A DNA stretch of 42,369 nt from Candidatus Parabeggiatoa sp. nov. 2 (lineage in GTDB: Bacteria > Pseudomonadota > Gammaproteobacteria > Beggiatoales > Beggiatoaceae). How positions within the stretch are numbered: position 1 is the first letter of the stretch; each line of letters begins with the position of its first letter. The stretch spans positions 26,246 through 68,614 of the forward strand of contig NBMI01000116.1 in NCBI GenBank assembly GCA_002085445.1. Reading direction: 5' to 3'. The translations under genes were made by a program, and so were the position numbers. Positions 1 to 9,803 of this stretch are shown piece by piece. The notes below the pieces were generated by a model. That model was given only the letters and a program-made list of their open reading frames with translations. It was not told the origin of the DNA and made no database searches.

Positions 1-264
1 TTCGTTGTACCAAATTCGTTTATCTTATCCGCGTAATTCGTTGTACCAAATTCGTTTATCTTATCCGCGTAATTCGTTGTACCAAATTCGTTTATCTTAT
101 CCGCATAATTCATTGTACCAAATTCGTTAATCCGCGTAATTCGCTGTACTACTGACTAATTTTCGTTAATCCGCGTAATTCGCTGTACTACTAACTAATT
201 CGTTAATCCGCGTAATTCGCTGTACTACTAACTAATTCGTTAATCCGCGTAATTCGCTGTACTA
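1..264. repeat. Minisatellite array, AATTCG/ATCCGCGT type
   Basis: Direct tandem repeats. The first three units are about 36 bp, with the core TTATCCGCGTAATTCGTTGT. The following units are about 37 bp, with TTAATCCGCGTAATTCGCTG and short linkers such as ACTACTAACTA. The array is open at the left window edge. The same unit family forms the larger array at 4440-5085, and both arrays end next to the same 105-bp sequence. There is no open reading frame. Function is unknown. Confidence 0.9.
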
Positions 265-368
265 CAGGCCCTCCAAAGCCTCCATATAAATCAATTTATA
301 TTAAGTGTTGATATTTGCCAATAGAATTTTTCGCCAAGGACTAAACTAGGGCGCAACTTGAGTCAATT
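264..368. repeat. 105-bp dispersed repeat flanking minisatellite, copy 1
   Basis: This stretch, beginning ACAGGCCCTCCAAAGCCTCC, recurs almost unchanged at 5165-5269. In both places it lies just downstream of a minisatellite array, so array and flank probably spread as one unit. Confidence 0.85.
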
Positions 369-854
369 TCTGGGGGAGTCCAAGATTTATCTTGGACATC
401 GTATTTTCTCGACAAAAAACCATGCTTTTTCAGCACCCTTCAAAAAGGCAAAAAGGCGAATGGCGAATAACGAGCACACTCATCAAAATTCTCTTAGGTT
501 AAGGCAAAAGCCGAGGCCTTTTACCCGTAACTAACTGAATACATAATAAATTGATTTTGTCAAGGCAGAAATCCTAACAAATCACAAAAATTGACGACAT
601 GCGAACCAATATACTACCTGATAACTATTAACTGATAACAAAATTCAGGCTTTGGTACTTAAAAATCAATCTAGAAAAAAATTAATTGTTTTATAGACTT
701 CCATAAAGATATCCTCACAGTAGATCAAATTGATACTAGGAGTGAGTGTCTTGCACATGCAGTTTAAATGATGAGCAGGAGCGCACCTACGCTTCTTGCT
801 TTTTCATCAACTCAACCGTCTCTTTAAGATTAAACACCAAATTCAGGCGCTAAA
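369..854. other. Intergenic region without recognisable gene
   Basis: I see no convincing gene. Near 619-639 there is a weak TAACTGA-type repeat. The stretch around 387-430 (ATCTTGGACATCGTATTTTC) resembles 4421-4441. No strong promoter or ribosome binding site is evident before the gene at 855. Confidence 0.5.
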
Positions 855-1613
855 ATGAAACAAGTTACGCTACTCGCATTGCTCAATTTAATTCACTTCT
901 GCGTATTTGCAGATGATGCGGAAACTTTCGGCAACCGATTAGAGATAGGTATTGGCGGCATGTTACAGGACACTGTTTATACCGGTGAGGAACCCAGTGC
1001 TTTAGTTTTTCCAATGTTTGTCGCTAAGTATAAAAATATTTATGTGAAAGGAGGGAAAGCTGGCTTTATTTTTTATGGACTTAAAAAAGGTAACACAACA
1101 TTTTGGACTGAAGTTATCGCAAATGCCAGACTTCAAGGAATTACGAGTGCTTCAGGTTCTCTGGAAGGCCTCACAGATCGAAAAAATACATTAGACATGG
1201 GGCTGGAAGCCAGTATTGCCTCAGATGATTGGGGGATGATTAACTTCTCTATGGTTCATGACGTTCTGAATGTACACCAAGGTTATGAACTGGCTATTAA
1301 ATACCAATATCCCATGAGTAACGGTCCATGGTTTTTGATGCCGTCAATAGGTATTCACTATATGAACCAAGACTTGGCTGATTACTATTTCGGCGTGGAT
1401 ATCAATGAAGTTAAACTCAACCGTTCTCAATATACTGTTAATGAAGCCATTAATTTGTCAGCCGGATATGAGTTACAGTATCGATTCAATGAGAAATGGA
1501 GTATTCTTAATACGTTAAACCTCATGAAATTAGATCGCAAAATTACTGATAGCCCTATTGTTTCCGACAATTTGGATATTATTGGTATAGTTGGCCTTGT
1601 ATATTCTTTCTAG
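855..1613 (+). CDS. MipA/OmpV-family outer membrane protein
   Basis: A 252-residue protein with an N-terminal signal peptide ending near FCVFADD (residues 15-21). The rest alternates like a beta-barrel and ends in the outer-membrane signature VYSF. Family landmarks are the late DYYFGVDINEV segment (about 176-186), the GYELQYRF strand, and TDSPIVSDN (about 232-240), which correspond to the conserved YYGV and DSPIV blocks of MltA-interacting/OmpV proteins. Members sit in the outer membrane and are usually scaffold or porin-like proteins. Length fits the family. It stands alone; the genes immediately downstream are fragments. The family call is by motif reading, and a generic barrel remains possible. 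Confidence 0.72.
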   Translation: MKQVTLLALLNLIHFCVFADDAETFGNRLEIGIGGMLQDTVYTGEEPSALVFPMFVAKYKNIYVKGGKAGFIFYGLKKGNTTFWTEVIANARLQGITSASGSLEGLTDRKNTLDMGLEASIASDDWGMINFSMVHDVLNVHQGYELAIKYQYPMSNGPWFLMPSIGIHYMNQDLADYYFGVDINEVKLNRSQYTVNEAINLSAGYELQYRFNEKWSILNTLNLMKLDRKITDSPIVSDNLDIIGIVGLVYSF

Positions 1614-1624
1614 TCAAGTAAAAA

Positions 1625-1852
1625 GTGAAAAGTCACAGCGAGAACGAAGAGCAGTGGCTCACTTACCCGGATATCCTAAGCCGCGCACGCCAACGCCTCA
1701 CAAGAATTAATGAGTTGGAATTAAAAAGGGACGTGCCAGTCATCTTGTGTTTTCGCCATCGCATCGATTTTGTGGTGTCATTCTGGGCCGGTGTTTTGGG
1801 TGGTTATGTGGTAGTCCCACTGGCCTACCCTGCTCTCTTCAATCTTCAATAA
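1625..1852 (+). pseudogene. N-terminal fragment of AMP-binding (acyl-CoA ligase/adenylation) enzyme
   Basis: Only 75 codons from a GTG start. The segments LTYPDILSRARQRL and FVVSFWAGVLGGYVVVPLAY match the beginning of ANL-superfamily adenylating enzymes, which are normally over 450 residues. The ATP-binding P-loop and all later motifs are missing. The frame ends abruptly at a TAA, where sequence of an unrelated LolA-like gene begins in another frame, so this is a deletion junction near 1845. The fragment should be inactive. Confidence 0.65.
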
Positions 1853-1856
1853 GCCG

Positions 1857-2042
1857 ATGGACGTGAAAGGCACGGTCGTTCTTACCTTTTCCCACGGATT
1901 GAAACCCGATGAGCAGTGGATTTATCTACCTGCTTTAAAGCGCGTGAAGCGCATTTCTTCCAGCAACAAGTCAGGGCCGTTCATGGGTAGTGAGTTTGCT
2001 TACGAGGACATTGGTTCTTGGGAGGTGAAAAAATACACCTAA
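1857..2042 (+). pseudogene. Fragment of LolA-like outer membrane lipoprotein-sorting protein
   Basis: A 61-codon internal piece. Its blocks DEQWIYLPALKRVKRISS and GSEFAYEDIGSWEV are hallmarks of the LolA-like family annotated as outer membrane lipoprotein-sorting protein, normally about 250 residues. The frame is open upstream of the ATG to near 1845, where it joins the AMP-ligase fragment. Downstream it stops at KKYT just before an AT-rich segment with a phosphatase gene. In many proteobacteria such genes sit near MMPL/RND transporters and porin-like proteins, which fits the porin-like fragment at 2721-3782. The original operon has apparently lost most of its DNA. Confidence 0.65.
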
Positions 2043-2163
2043 TAGCATATTCATTACATCCAATTACAATGACAGTGGTGGAAGCACGCTCTCCGCACAC
2101 TTGGGATACGCCAGGTTTATTTTTTTTCGGTAGTATTTTGTTATTGTTAATAAAGGAATTAGT

Positions 2164-2727
2164 ATGAATAAAAAAATTATCCTTATCAGACACGCAAAAC
2201 CCATAATTGATTATTACAGTAAGTGTAACTTTAGACAATGTAGAAAAATCATTTTCGATTACAACAGTTCGCCTAATTTAAGTTTTGATATAGACGAATC
2301 AACAATGAATTTTTTAACTTCTTTAAATGGCACAGTTTTTTCGTCAGACATGACTAGAACTAAATTAACGGCTAGTTTTTTATTCAAAGAAAAAAACCTA
2401 AAAGTCGATAAAGTGTTCAGAGAATTTGATCTTGATGTCCTTAATATCCCACTTGTAAAAATGAGATTTAATAATTGGCTGGCTGTATCTAGGATTTTTT
2501 GGTTTTGCAACTTGATAAAAAACACAAGGATGCCCAAAGACGAAATAAAAAGAGCCGCTGAAGCAACCTCTATATTAATAAACCATCAAAAGCAAGAGGA
2601 TAACGTTATTCTAGTGGGACATGGAATGATCAACCATTATATATCTAAGAATCTAAAAAAAGATGGATGGAAATTACATAAAAAAATTGGGAAAGGATAC
2701 CTAGGAATAAAAATTTATGAAAAATAA
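2164..2727 (+). CDS. Histidine phosphatase superfamily protein
   Basis: An intact 187-residue protein beginning MNKKIILIRHAKP, the catalytic RHG-type motif (His10). The second conserved histidine is in ILVGHGMINH (about 150-159). These are the two catalytic histidines of phosphoglycerate-mutase-like phosphatases. The substrate cannot be inferred. The gene is markedly richer in A+T and lysine than its neighbours and sits between two fragments (LolA-like and porin-like) that look like parts of one older gene cluster, so it was probably brought in by transfer. A GAATT stretch a few bases upstream is only a weak ribosome binding site. Confidence 0.8.
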   Translation: MNKKIILIRHAKPIIDYYSKCNFRQCRKIIFDYNSSPNLSFDIDESTMNFLTSLNGTVFSSDMTRTKLTASFLFKEKNLKVDKVFREFDLDVLNIPLVKMRFNNWLAVSRIFWFCNLIKNTRMPKDEIKRAAEATSILINHQKQEDNVILVGHGMINHYISKNLKKDGWKLHKKIGKGYLGIKIYEK

Positions 2728-3782
2728 AAGACTTATCCCTATCAACACAACCAGAATACCGTCACAAATGGGATGATGGCTACCAAACATTCACCTTTGT
2801 CCCATTTGTACGCCTTGATCAACATGATCAAGAGCGCAGTCATTTTGATATTCGTGAACTCACTTGGCTCAAGGCGGCGCAAGATTGGGAATTGCGGGTT
2901 GGTATTCGCAAACTGTTCTGGGGTGTCACCGAATCTCAGCATTTAGTGGACATCATTAATCAAACTGACTTGGTGGAACATCCCGATACTGAGGATAAAT
3001 TAGGCCAGCCCATGATCAATCTTGCCCTGATTCGTGATTGGGGAACGGTGGATTTTTTCATACTGCCCGGTTTTCGTGAAAGGACTTTTCCCGGCAGTGA
3101 AGGACGCTTGTTCGGCGGTGGCATTCCCATTGACACAGATCAGACGCGCTATGAATCTGGCGCTCAAGAAAAACATGTAGATTGGGCAGTGCGCTGGGAA
3201 CACAGCCTCGGTGATTGGGATATTGGCTTATCCCACTTTTCGGGCACTAGCCGCGAACCACGTTTTCTCCCCGGTACTGATGGAGCGGGTAGGTTTGTCT
3301 TAATACCCTACTATGAACAAATTAACCAAACAGGCCTTGATCTACAGATAACCAAAGAGGATGTGTTGTGGAAGCTTGAAATGATTTCTCGTAAAGATCA
3401 AGAAGGCCGCTTTACAGCACTGACAGGCGGTTTGGAATATACCTTTGTAGGCGTTTTCGAGACGGATGCTGACGTAGGTGTGCTAACGGAATATCTATTT
3501 GATGATCGCCACGATAATGCCACCACCCCCTTTGAGAACGACATTATGCTAGGAATGCGTTTAGCCCTCAACGATGTCCAAAGCACCGAACTGTTAGCGG
3601 GGACTATTTTTGACATCGACAGCAGTGCCAGTTTCTATCTCATTGAAGCCAGTCGCCGCTTGGGTGATAACTGGAAGCTGAGTTTAGAAGCCTATATTTA
3701 CGCTGATATGCCAAGAGATGATTTTGCTTATAGTTTCCGTCATGAAGATTTTTTACAATTAGAATTAGCATGGTATTTTTAG
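2721..3782 (+). pseudogene. N-terminally truncated porin-like outer membrane protein
   Basis: The open frame runs from 2721 without a stop to 3782, about 350 codons. It begins inside mature sequence (LSTQPEYRHKWDDGYQTF) with no signal peptide, and overlaps the end of the phosphatase gene by 7 bases. The sequence is a series of amphipathic strands such as WELRVGIRKLFWGV and DWAVRWEHSLGDWDIGLSHF, and ends ELAWYF, a classic C-terminal outer-membrane signature. An internal ATG at 2892 opens a shorter 296-codon frame, but the homologous sequence clearly extends upstream. The 5' end with the secretion signal was lost, so a functional barrel is unlikely. The exact porin family is unknown. Confidence 0.6.
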
Positions 3783-3845
3783 AACGGTGATATGGCAGTT
3801 TGAGTAACTGGCTGCTTCGATATCCAACGCTTTCTTTTAATACCC

Positions 3846-4290
3846 GATTTGAATGTTTTCAAATCAAATCATGGCCCACAACACAAAAGACGCACGCAAG
3901 AGACAAGCAGCGCCTTTATATTTAGACGACCTGACTTGGGGGCCATAAAACGATCACGTCGGCAAAAGTACAGCGAAGCGAAACTTTTGCCGATGTGAAG
4001 ATTTTCAAATCAAATCATGGCCCACAACGCAAAAGACGCACGCAAGAGACAAGCAGCGCCTTTATATTTAGACGACCTGATTTGGGGGCCATAAAACGAG
4101 ACCTGATTTGGGGGCCATAAAACGATTTGAAGATTTTCAAATCAAATCATGGCCCACAAAATAAACGCACGCACGCAAGAAACAAGCAGCGCCTTTATAT
4201 TTAGACGACCTGATTTGGGGGCCATAAAACGATTTGAAGATTTTCAAATCAAATCATGGCCCACAAAATAAACGCACGCACGCAAAACTT
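3846..4290. repeat. Direct repeats of about 105 bp with GGCCCA/GGGCCAT arms
   Basis: Three near-complete copies (about 3846-3953, 3996-4096, 4124-4230) and a partial fourth (4231-4290). Each starts GATTTTCAAATCAAATCATG, passes CAGCGCCTTTATATTTAGACG and ends TTGGGGGCCATAAAACGA. A 26-bp segment at 4073-4098 is duplicated again at 4099-4125. The ATGGCCC and GGGCCAT ends face each other as imperfect inverted arms. A hairpin GGCAAAAGT...ACTTTTGCC lies at 3961-3993, and the same hairpin family recurs at 10740 and 25834. Confidence 0.85.
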
Positions 4291-4439
4291 GCGCATGCAA
4301 GCGCCACTAGCGCATGCAAGCGTTAGTTAAAATCCTTGATTTCATAATAATTAATTCAACCCTTAATCCGCATTATAAAACCCTTAACATTAATACCTCA
4401 AATAACGGGGAGTCATCGATAAATCTTGGACGTCGTATT

Positions 4440-5085
4440 TTTTTATCCGCGTAATTCGTTGTACTCAATTCGTTAATCCGCGTAATTCGTTGTACTCAAT
4501 TCGTTAATCCGCGTAATTCGTTGTACTACTATACTAATTCGTTAATCCGCGTAATTCGCTGTACTACTACTATACTAATTCGTTAATCCGCGTAATTCGC
4601 TGTACTACTACTATACTAATTCGTTAATCCGCGTAATTCGTTGTACTCAATTCGTTAATCCGCGTAATTCGTTGTACTCTGTACTCAATTCGTTTATCCG
4701 CGTAATTCGTTGTACTCTGTACTCAATTCGTTAATCCGCGTAATTCGCTGTACTAACTAATTCGTTAATCCGCGTAATTCGCTGTACGACTACTAGACTA
4801 ATTCGTTAATCCTCGTAATTCGTTGTACGACTACTAGACTAATTCGTTAATCCGCGTAATTCGCTGTACGACTACTAGACTAATTCGTTAATCCGCGTAA
4901 TTCGCTGTACTACTAACTAATTCGTTAATCCGCGTAATTCGCTGTACTACTACTATACTAACTAATTCGTTAATCCGCGTAATTCGTTGTACTACTACTA
5001 TACTAACTAATTCGTTAATCCGCGTAATTCGTTGTACTCAATTCGTTAATCCGCGTAATTCGCTGTACTACTATACTACTTAATC
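4440..5085. repeat. Large degenerate minisatellite array (about 17 units)
   Basis: About 17 units with the conserved core TTAATCCGCGTAATTCG followed by C or T and TGTAC. The cores are joined by variable linkers built from TACTACTATACTAA, GACTACTAGACTAA or TCAATTCG. Unit lengths vary from about 30 to 46 bp. This is the same family as the array at 1-264. The linkers are themselves repeated and not unique, which argues against CRISPR. No ORF spans it. Confidence 0.9.
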
Positions 5086-5164
5086 TATAGTTTGTAGTAG
5101 TCGCTTTAGCATCTATAATTGAATTCCACTTAGTGAAATTCAATGTAACTCATTGATTTCAAAC

Positions 5165-5269
5165 ACAGGCCCTCCAAAGCCTCCATATAAATCAATTTAT
5201 ATTAAGTGTTGATATTTGCCAATAGAATTTTTCGCCAAGGACTAGACTAAGGCGCAACTTGACTCAATT
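5165..5269. repeat. 105-bp dispersed repeat flanking minisatellite, copy 2
   Basis: Near-identical to 264-368. It again follows a minisatellite array, with about 80 bp of other sequence between. Confidence 0.85.
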
Positions 5270-5302
5270 GAGGGCCACGCTGACGCTTGAAAGCGTGCGT
5301 AT

Positions 5303-5870
5303 TTATTTGTAGTTTGTAGTAAGCGCTTCAGCACCTAAGACTATAACAAACGCCTCAAGTTTGTAGTTTGTAGTAGGCGCTTCAGCGCCTAAGACTATAA
5401 CAAACGCCTCAGCACCTAAGTCTATAATAAACGCCTCAAGTTTGTAATAAGTTTGTAGTAAGCTTTTCATTCTTAATTCGCATTTATAGCCCATTCAATC
5501 GAGACATTATAAGGACTCGTTGTAATAAAACACCTATAAAAAGTATGGCTAATGAACTCCAATTGGGGGCCATAACTTAATTTGAAATTATGGCCCCTAA
5601 ACCAAGTAATGCGAATTAAGGCTTGAATTAATTATTATGAAATCAAGGTTCTACATTTTTCATTTTTATATCAATATTCGTACCAAAGGGGCTTTAGCCC
5701 CTTCGGTAAGTGTTATTAAAGCCTTCTGATCGCCCCAGGAAACGCCTCAGCGCCTAAGGCAACTCCCAAATAATATACCAGTTTGACACCTTCAATTATC
5801 CAAGAAATGTGGTATATTATTTAGATTCGCCCTACTACAAACTTAGGCGCGCTCAGCGCCTACTACAAAC
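5303..5870. repeat. Hairpin-rich intergenic repeats (GGCGCTTCAGCGCC family and others)
   Basis: Several copies of TTTGTAGTAGGCGCTTCAGC with following CAACGCCTCA-type units lie at 5303-5470, and relatives at 5740-5870. AAGGGGCTTTAGCCCCTT forms a hairpin at 5687-5704. A 13-bp inverted repeat AAATAATATACCA is at 5768-5780 and 5810-5822. A GGGGGCCATAA/TTATGGCCCC hairpin is near 5567-5600. The open frames here are translations of repeats and were not called as genes. Confidence 0.75.
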
Positions 5871-5957
5871 GGTGCTTTTGATATTTTATAAATCTTTGTT
5901 CATTTTTCATTTTTCATTAATCGCGAGATATTCACTTAGGCTTAGATAAAGCTAATT

Positions 5958-6365
5958 ATGCACACAACAGAAATCACCAGAAATCGACTCGTTTACGCCT
6001 TAATTATATTCATCGTCGTAGTACTTGGACTTGGCTCACGCGCTTACCCTGAACTATTGCCTGACTTTATAGCCAAGTACGCCGGTGACACACTATGGGC
6101 ACTGATGGCCTTTCTTTTGATTGGCTTTACCTTCCCGCGACTTTCGACGGTAAAGGTAGCAACTATCGCGCTACTTTTTTCACTCTTTATTGAACTAAGT
6201 CAACTCTATCACGCGCCTTGGATTGACGAAATTCGTCGATATCGCCTCGTCGCTTTAGTCATTGGACGAGGTTTTTTGTGGAGCGACTTGGTGTGCTATA
6301 GTACTGGCGTTGCAATGGGTGCGTTAGGTGAAATAATGTGGACTAGACACGCTCGTGCCCAGTAA
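5958..6365 (+). CDS. DUF2809 family membrane protein
   Basis: 135 residues with four predicted membrane segments (about 11-27, 47-60, 66-79, 107-124). The motifs GSRAYPELLPDFIAKYAGDT, FIELSQLYHAPWID and VIGRGFLWSDLVCY are characteristic of the DUF2809 inner-membrane family. Function is unknown. The start is the first ATG of the frame. A short ATGAAAA-type heptamer repeat (TTTTCAT read on this strand, 5899-5919) lies about 40 bp upstream. recC follows after a 96-bp gap containing a dispersed 43-bp repeat, so the two need not be co-transcribed. Confidence 0.8.
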   Translation: MHTTEITRNRLVYALIIFIVVVLGLGSRAYPELLPDFIAKYAGDTLWALMAFLLIGFTFPRLSTVKVATIALLFSLFIELSQLYHAPWIDEIRRYRLVALVIGRGFLWSDLVCYSTGVAMGALGEIMWTRHARAQ

Positions 6366-6380
6366 TCTATTAGCCCTGAA

Positions 6381-6423
6381 GGGGCGTATTATTAAAGCCA
6401 GTGTAACTACCTGGAGGTTTTTC
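6381..6423. repeat. 43-bp dispersed repeat GGGGCGTATTATTAAAGCC, copy upstream of recC
   Basis: The 43 bp from GGGGCG to GTTTTTC are repeated identically at 10646-10688. Shorter relatives occur at 10085, 10254, 30735 and 35519, and in inverted form near 10566. It ends about 40 bp before the recC start, so it may lie in the recC leader. Confidence 0.8.
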
Positions 6424-6461
6424 TTTGGACTCCATGGCTCAATGTTCGTTTTCATTTTATC

Positions 6462-9400
6462 ATGTTACACATTCATAGCAGTAATCGCCTAGAAGAATTA
6501 GTTCAAGCACTCTCCACAGTCATTAAATCCAACCCACTACCCCCACTAACACAAGAAACCATCGTCGTACAAAGTCAAGGCATGGAACGATGGGTATCAA
6601 TGAAGTTAGCGGAACAATTGGGCGTATTCGCTCATGGCTCTTTTCCATTTCCCGATGCCATGTTGTGGCGAATATTTAAAGAAACTTTAGGAACTTTGCC
6701 AGACATTTCTCCATTTGAGCCAGAAGTTATGGGATTAACTCTCATGGATATCTTGCCAGCGTTTTTTGAAAATAAAGAATTTACCGAATTAAGCGGCTAC
6801 TTGCAAGGAGAAGAGCAAGAAATTAAACGCTATCAATTGGCTTCGCGAATTGCCGATATTTTTGACCAATATCTGGTGTATCGTCCAACGTGGCTTGCTA
6901 ATTGGGAAAAAGGGCGACAGCCCCAAGAATTAAAAAATGATTCACAAGCCCAATGGCAAGCCATCCTGTGGCGAGCGTTAGTAGCGCGTCATGGTACCCA
7001 ACATCGCGCAAAATTGCGCGCCGACTTTTTGAACAAAATACAACGTCTCGCCGATAATCCACGATTTAAACGTATCTCGGTGTTTGGCATCTCCGCCTTA
7101 CCACCGTTTCATTTAGAAGCATTGGCTCAATTAGGGCAAGTGATAGATGTACACACATTCTTGCTCAATCCCTGTCAAGAATATTGGGGCGATATTGTTT
7201 CAGACACCGAAATAGCCCATCGAATCGCCCGAAAAACCAAACCCACCCCGCCGGAAGCTTTGTACTTTGAAAAAGGCAATAGCTTGTTAGCCTCTCTAGG
7301 CAAAATGGGGCGCGATTTTATTGACATGCTCAACGACTATCCGCACGCCACTTATGAATATTTTAGCAACCCCGGTGAAGCAACGCTGCTCAATTGCATA
7401 CAATCGGATATTTTGCACTTGCGTGAGCACAACAACCGTGCGGACAAAACAACACCGATTGATGCTCACGACAAATCCATCCAAATTCACGCTTGCCACA
7501 GCAATAACCGTGAAGTAGAAGTCTTGCATGACCAACTGTTGGCACTATTTGAGGAAAACCCGGCCCTTATGCCCAAAGATGTACTGGTGATGATGCCAGA
7601 CATTGAAACTTATGCGCCGTTTATTGAAGCCGTGTTTGACACAACGCAAGAACAAGCCAAACGAATTCCTTTTAGCATTGCAGACCGCAGTTTGCGTCGT
7701 GAAAGTGCTTTGATTGATACCTTTTTCGCCATTTTAGAACTCAGCAATAGCCGTTTTTCAGTCACCCAAATATTGGCCGTGCTAGAAGCCGAAGCCGTAC
7801 AAAAACGCTTTGGACTTAACGAGCAAGATTTAGACTGGATTCGGCATTGGATCAACAAAACGGGAATACGTTGGGGCATGGACAAAGCTGATAGAGAACG
7901 CATGAATGTGCCGGCGTTTGAGGAAAATACTTGGCAAGCCGGTTTAAATCGTTTATTGCTCGGCTATGCCTTGCCCACTAAAGAAGAAAGGGACAAAGGA
8001 AAAAGCTTCTCGAACCTAGAAAACGAACCCGCGGTTGGGGGATATTTCTTGTTTCAAGGCATCTTGCCATTTGATGAAATTGAAGGCAGCGATACATTGA
8101 TACTTGGCAAATTGGTCGAATTTATTGAAAGCTTGTTTGAATGTGTGCAAGCACTGGATCAGCCCCGCACTTTGCCAGAATGGGCCACCTTTCTAACAAA
8201 CCTTTTAGAACGTTTTTTAAGTCCCGATGAAAACAGCGAATCGGAAGCCCAGCAAGTCCGTAACCTATTGAATACCCTAGTTGAAAACGGCAAATGTGCC
8301 GAATTTAACGCCAAAGTGAACCGTGAAGTGATACTGGCCTATTTGCGCCATCATCTGCAAAGCAAACCACTGCCTGCTCATTTTTTGACAGGTAACGTCT
8401 TATTTTGCACCATGCTACATCTACGGAGTATTCCGTTTAAAGTCGTTTGCTTGTTGGGCATGAATGACCAAACTTATCCGCGCCCTAGCAAACAACTCGG
8501 TTTTGATCTCATCGCCAAAAAACCTCAACTCGGTGATCGCTCACGTCGTCACAATGACCGTTATCTTTTCCTAGAATCATTGCTCTGTGCGCGAGAATAT
8601 TTTTATCTCAGCTATGTCGGGCACAACATCCACGACAACACAGTAATGCCACCCTCAGTAGTCGTGAGCGAATTATTGGATTACATCAACAAAGGATTTA
8701 TTCATTCGCCGCAAAACAATATTTTGAACCATTTAATCACCCAACATCCGCTGCAAGCCTTCAGCCCCCGTTATTTTAATGGCACGGAAAAACACCTGTT
8801 CAGCTTTTCTGGCGAATATTGCACTGCCAGCACGGCCTTGCTTTCAAAGTACCAAAGCGCAAAAGCCTTCATTATTGAAGCGCTGCCAGAACCTCAACCC
8901 ATAGCCGAATGGAAAACGACAGATATCAACCGCCTTACTCGTTTTTTTAGAAATCCCACCGAATTTTTGTTAAGAGAACGCTTAGGAATAGAGTTACAAG
9001 CTGAAGAAGACTTACTTGAAGAAAGTGAACCTTTTGAAGTGCAGGGGCTTGAACGTTATACCCTCAATCAAACGTTGGTAGAAAAACGTTTAGAAGGAAT
9101 CGATTTACAAGAATATCAAATGATTGCCAAAGCCACTGGACAATTACCACACGGCTCGATAGGCGATTATGTCTACACCAAAGTGGCTAAACAAGTACAA
9201 CCCTTTGTCGAACGTGTCCAACTAGCGACAACCAAACAACAACAAAAGAAACTCGAATCCGTTGCAGTTAATTTGACGCTGGGAGATATGCGTATCAGAG
9301 GACACTTAGGCCGGCTGTGGCGCGACCACTTAGTACACTACCGCTGTGCCAAACTCAAAGCGAAAGACTTTATTACACTTTGGCTCCATCATCTAATACT

Positions 9401-9803
9401 TAATAGCTTGCCTGACAAACATTTACCGCGTCACAGTCTTTTAATCGGCGAAAATGGCGGATGGGAATTTAAACCCGTGAGCAATAGTCTGGACATATTA
9501 CAAACCCTGCTTGAGAACTACTATTGGCAAGGACTGACTCAACCACTGTATTTTTTTCCTCAATCCTCTTTGACTTTAGTGGAAAATCTGTTGAGTGGTA
9601 AAAGCGAACAAGAAGCCTTTTATCGCGCACAGAACACTTGGCAAGGCAGTGACTTTGGGCGGGGTGAGGCGGATGATGAATATTTCAAGTTATGTTTTGG
9701 GAGCCTCGAATTAAGCACACCGCCCGTTTGGGAACCGTTTAAAACGTTAGCAAGGCAATTTTTTGAGCCATTGTTAGCTCACAAACAGCCACTGACAGAA
9801 TGA
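6462..9803 (+). CDS. recC: Exodeoxyribonuclease V subunit gamma (RecC)
   Basis: 1113 residues, close to the E. coli RecC length of about 1120. The N-terminus shows the family blocks IHSSNRLEELVQAL and TIVVQSQGMERWVSMKLAE. Central helicase-like blocks include VLVMMPDIETYAPFIEAVF and IPFSIADRSLRRES, and later NVLFCTMLHLRSIPFKVVCL and LLGMNDQTYPRP. RecC is the Chi-recognising, catalytically dead helicase-like subunit of the RecBCD nuclease, which processes double-strand breaks. recB and recD, usually next to recC, are not in this window; the next 1 kb is repeats. The protein is intact, so its partners are presumably encoded elsewhere. Confidence 0.95.
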   Translation: MLHIHSSNRLEELVQALSTVIKSNPLPPLTQETIVVQSQGMERWVSMKLAEQLGVFAHGSFPFPDAMLWRIFKETLGTLPDISPFEPEVMGLTLMDILPAFFENKEFTELSGYLQGEEQEIKRYQLASRIADIFDQYLVYRPTWLANWEKGRQPQELKNDSQAQWQAILWRALVARHGTQHRAKLRADFLNKIQRLADNPRFKRISVFGISALPPFHLEALAQLGQVIDVHTFLLNPCQEYWGDIVSDTEIAHRIARKTKPTPPEALYFEKGNSLLASLGKMGRDFIDMLNDYPHATYEYFSNPGEATLLNCIQSDILHLREHNNRADKTTPIDAHDKSIQIHACHSNNREVEVLHDQLLALFEENPALMPKDVLVMMPDIETYAPFIEAVFDTTQEQAKRIPFSIADRSLRRESALIDTFFAILELSNSRFSVTQILAVLEAEAVQKRFGLNEQDLDWIRHWINKTGIRWGMDKADRERMNVPAFEENTWQAGLNRLLLGYALPTKEERDKGKSFSNLENEPAVGGYFLFQGILPFDEIEGSDTLILGKLVEFIESLFECVQALDQPRTLPEWATFLTNLLERFLSPDENSESEAQQVRNLLNTLVENGKCAEFNAKVNREVILAYLRHHLQSKPLPAHFLTGNVLFCTMLHLRSIPFKVVCLLGMNDQTYPRPSKQLGFDLIAKKPQLGDRSRRHNDRYLFLESLLCAREYFYLSYVGHNIHDNTVMPPSVVVSELLDYINKGFIHSPQNNILNHLITQHPLQAFSPRYFNGTEKHLFSFSGEYCTASTALLSKYQSAKAFIIEALPEPQPIAEWKTTDINRLTRFFRNPTEFLLRERLGIELQAEEDLLEESEPFEVQGLERYTLNQTLVEKRLEGIDLQEYQMIAKATGQLPHGSIGDYVYTKVAKQVQPFVERVQLATTKQQQKKLESVAVNLTLGDMRIRGHLGRLWRDHLVHYRCAKLKAKDFITLWLHHLILNSLPDKHLPRHSLLIGENGGWEFKPVSNSLDILQTLLENYYWQGLTQPLYFFPQSSLTLVENLLSGKSEQEAFYRAQNTWQGSDFGRGEADDEYFKLCFGSLELSTPPVWEPFKTLARQFFEPLLAHKQPLTE

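Noticed and set aside
4440..5085. CRISPR array
   Set aside because: Core plus linker looks superficially like repeat and spacer, but linkers are themselves a few repeated words of variable length and the cores vary. No cas genes are near.
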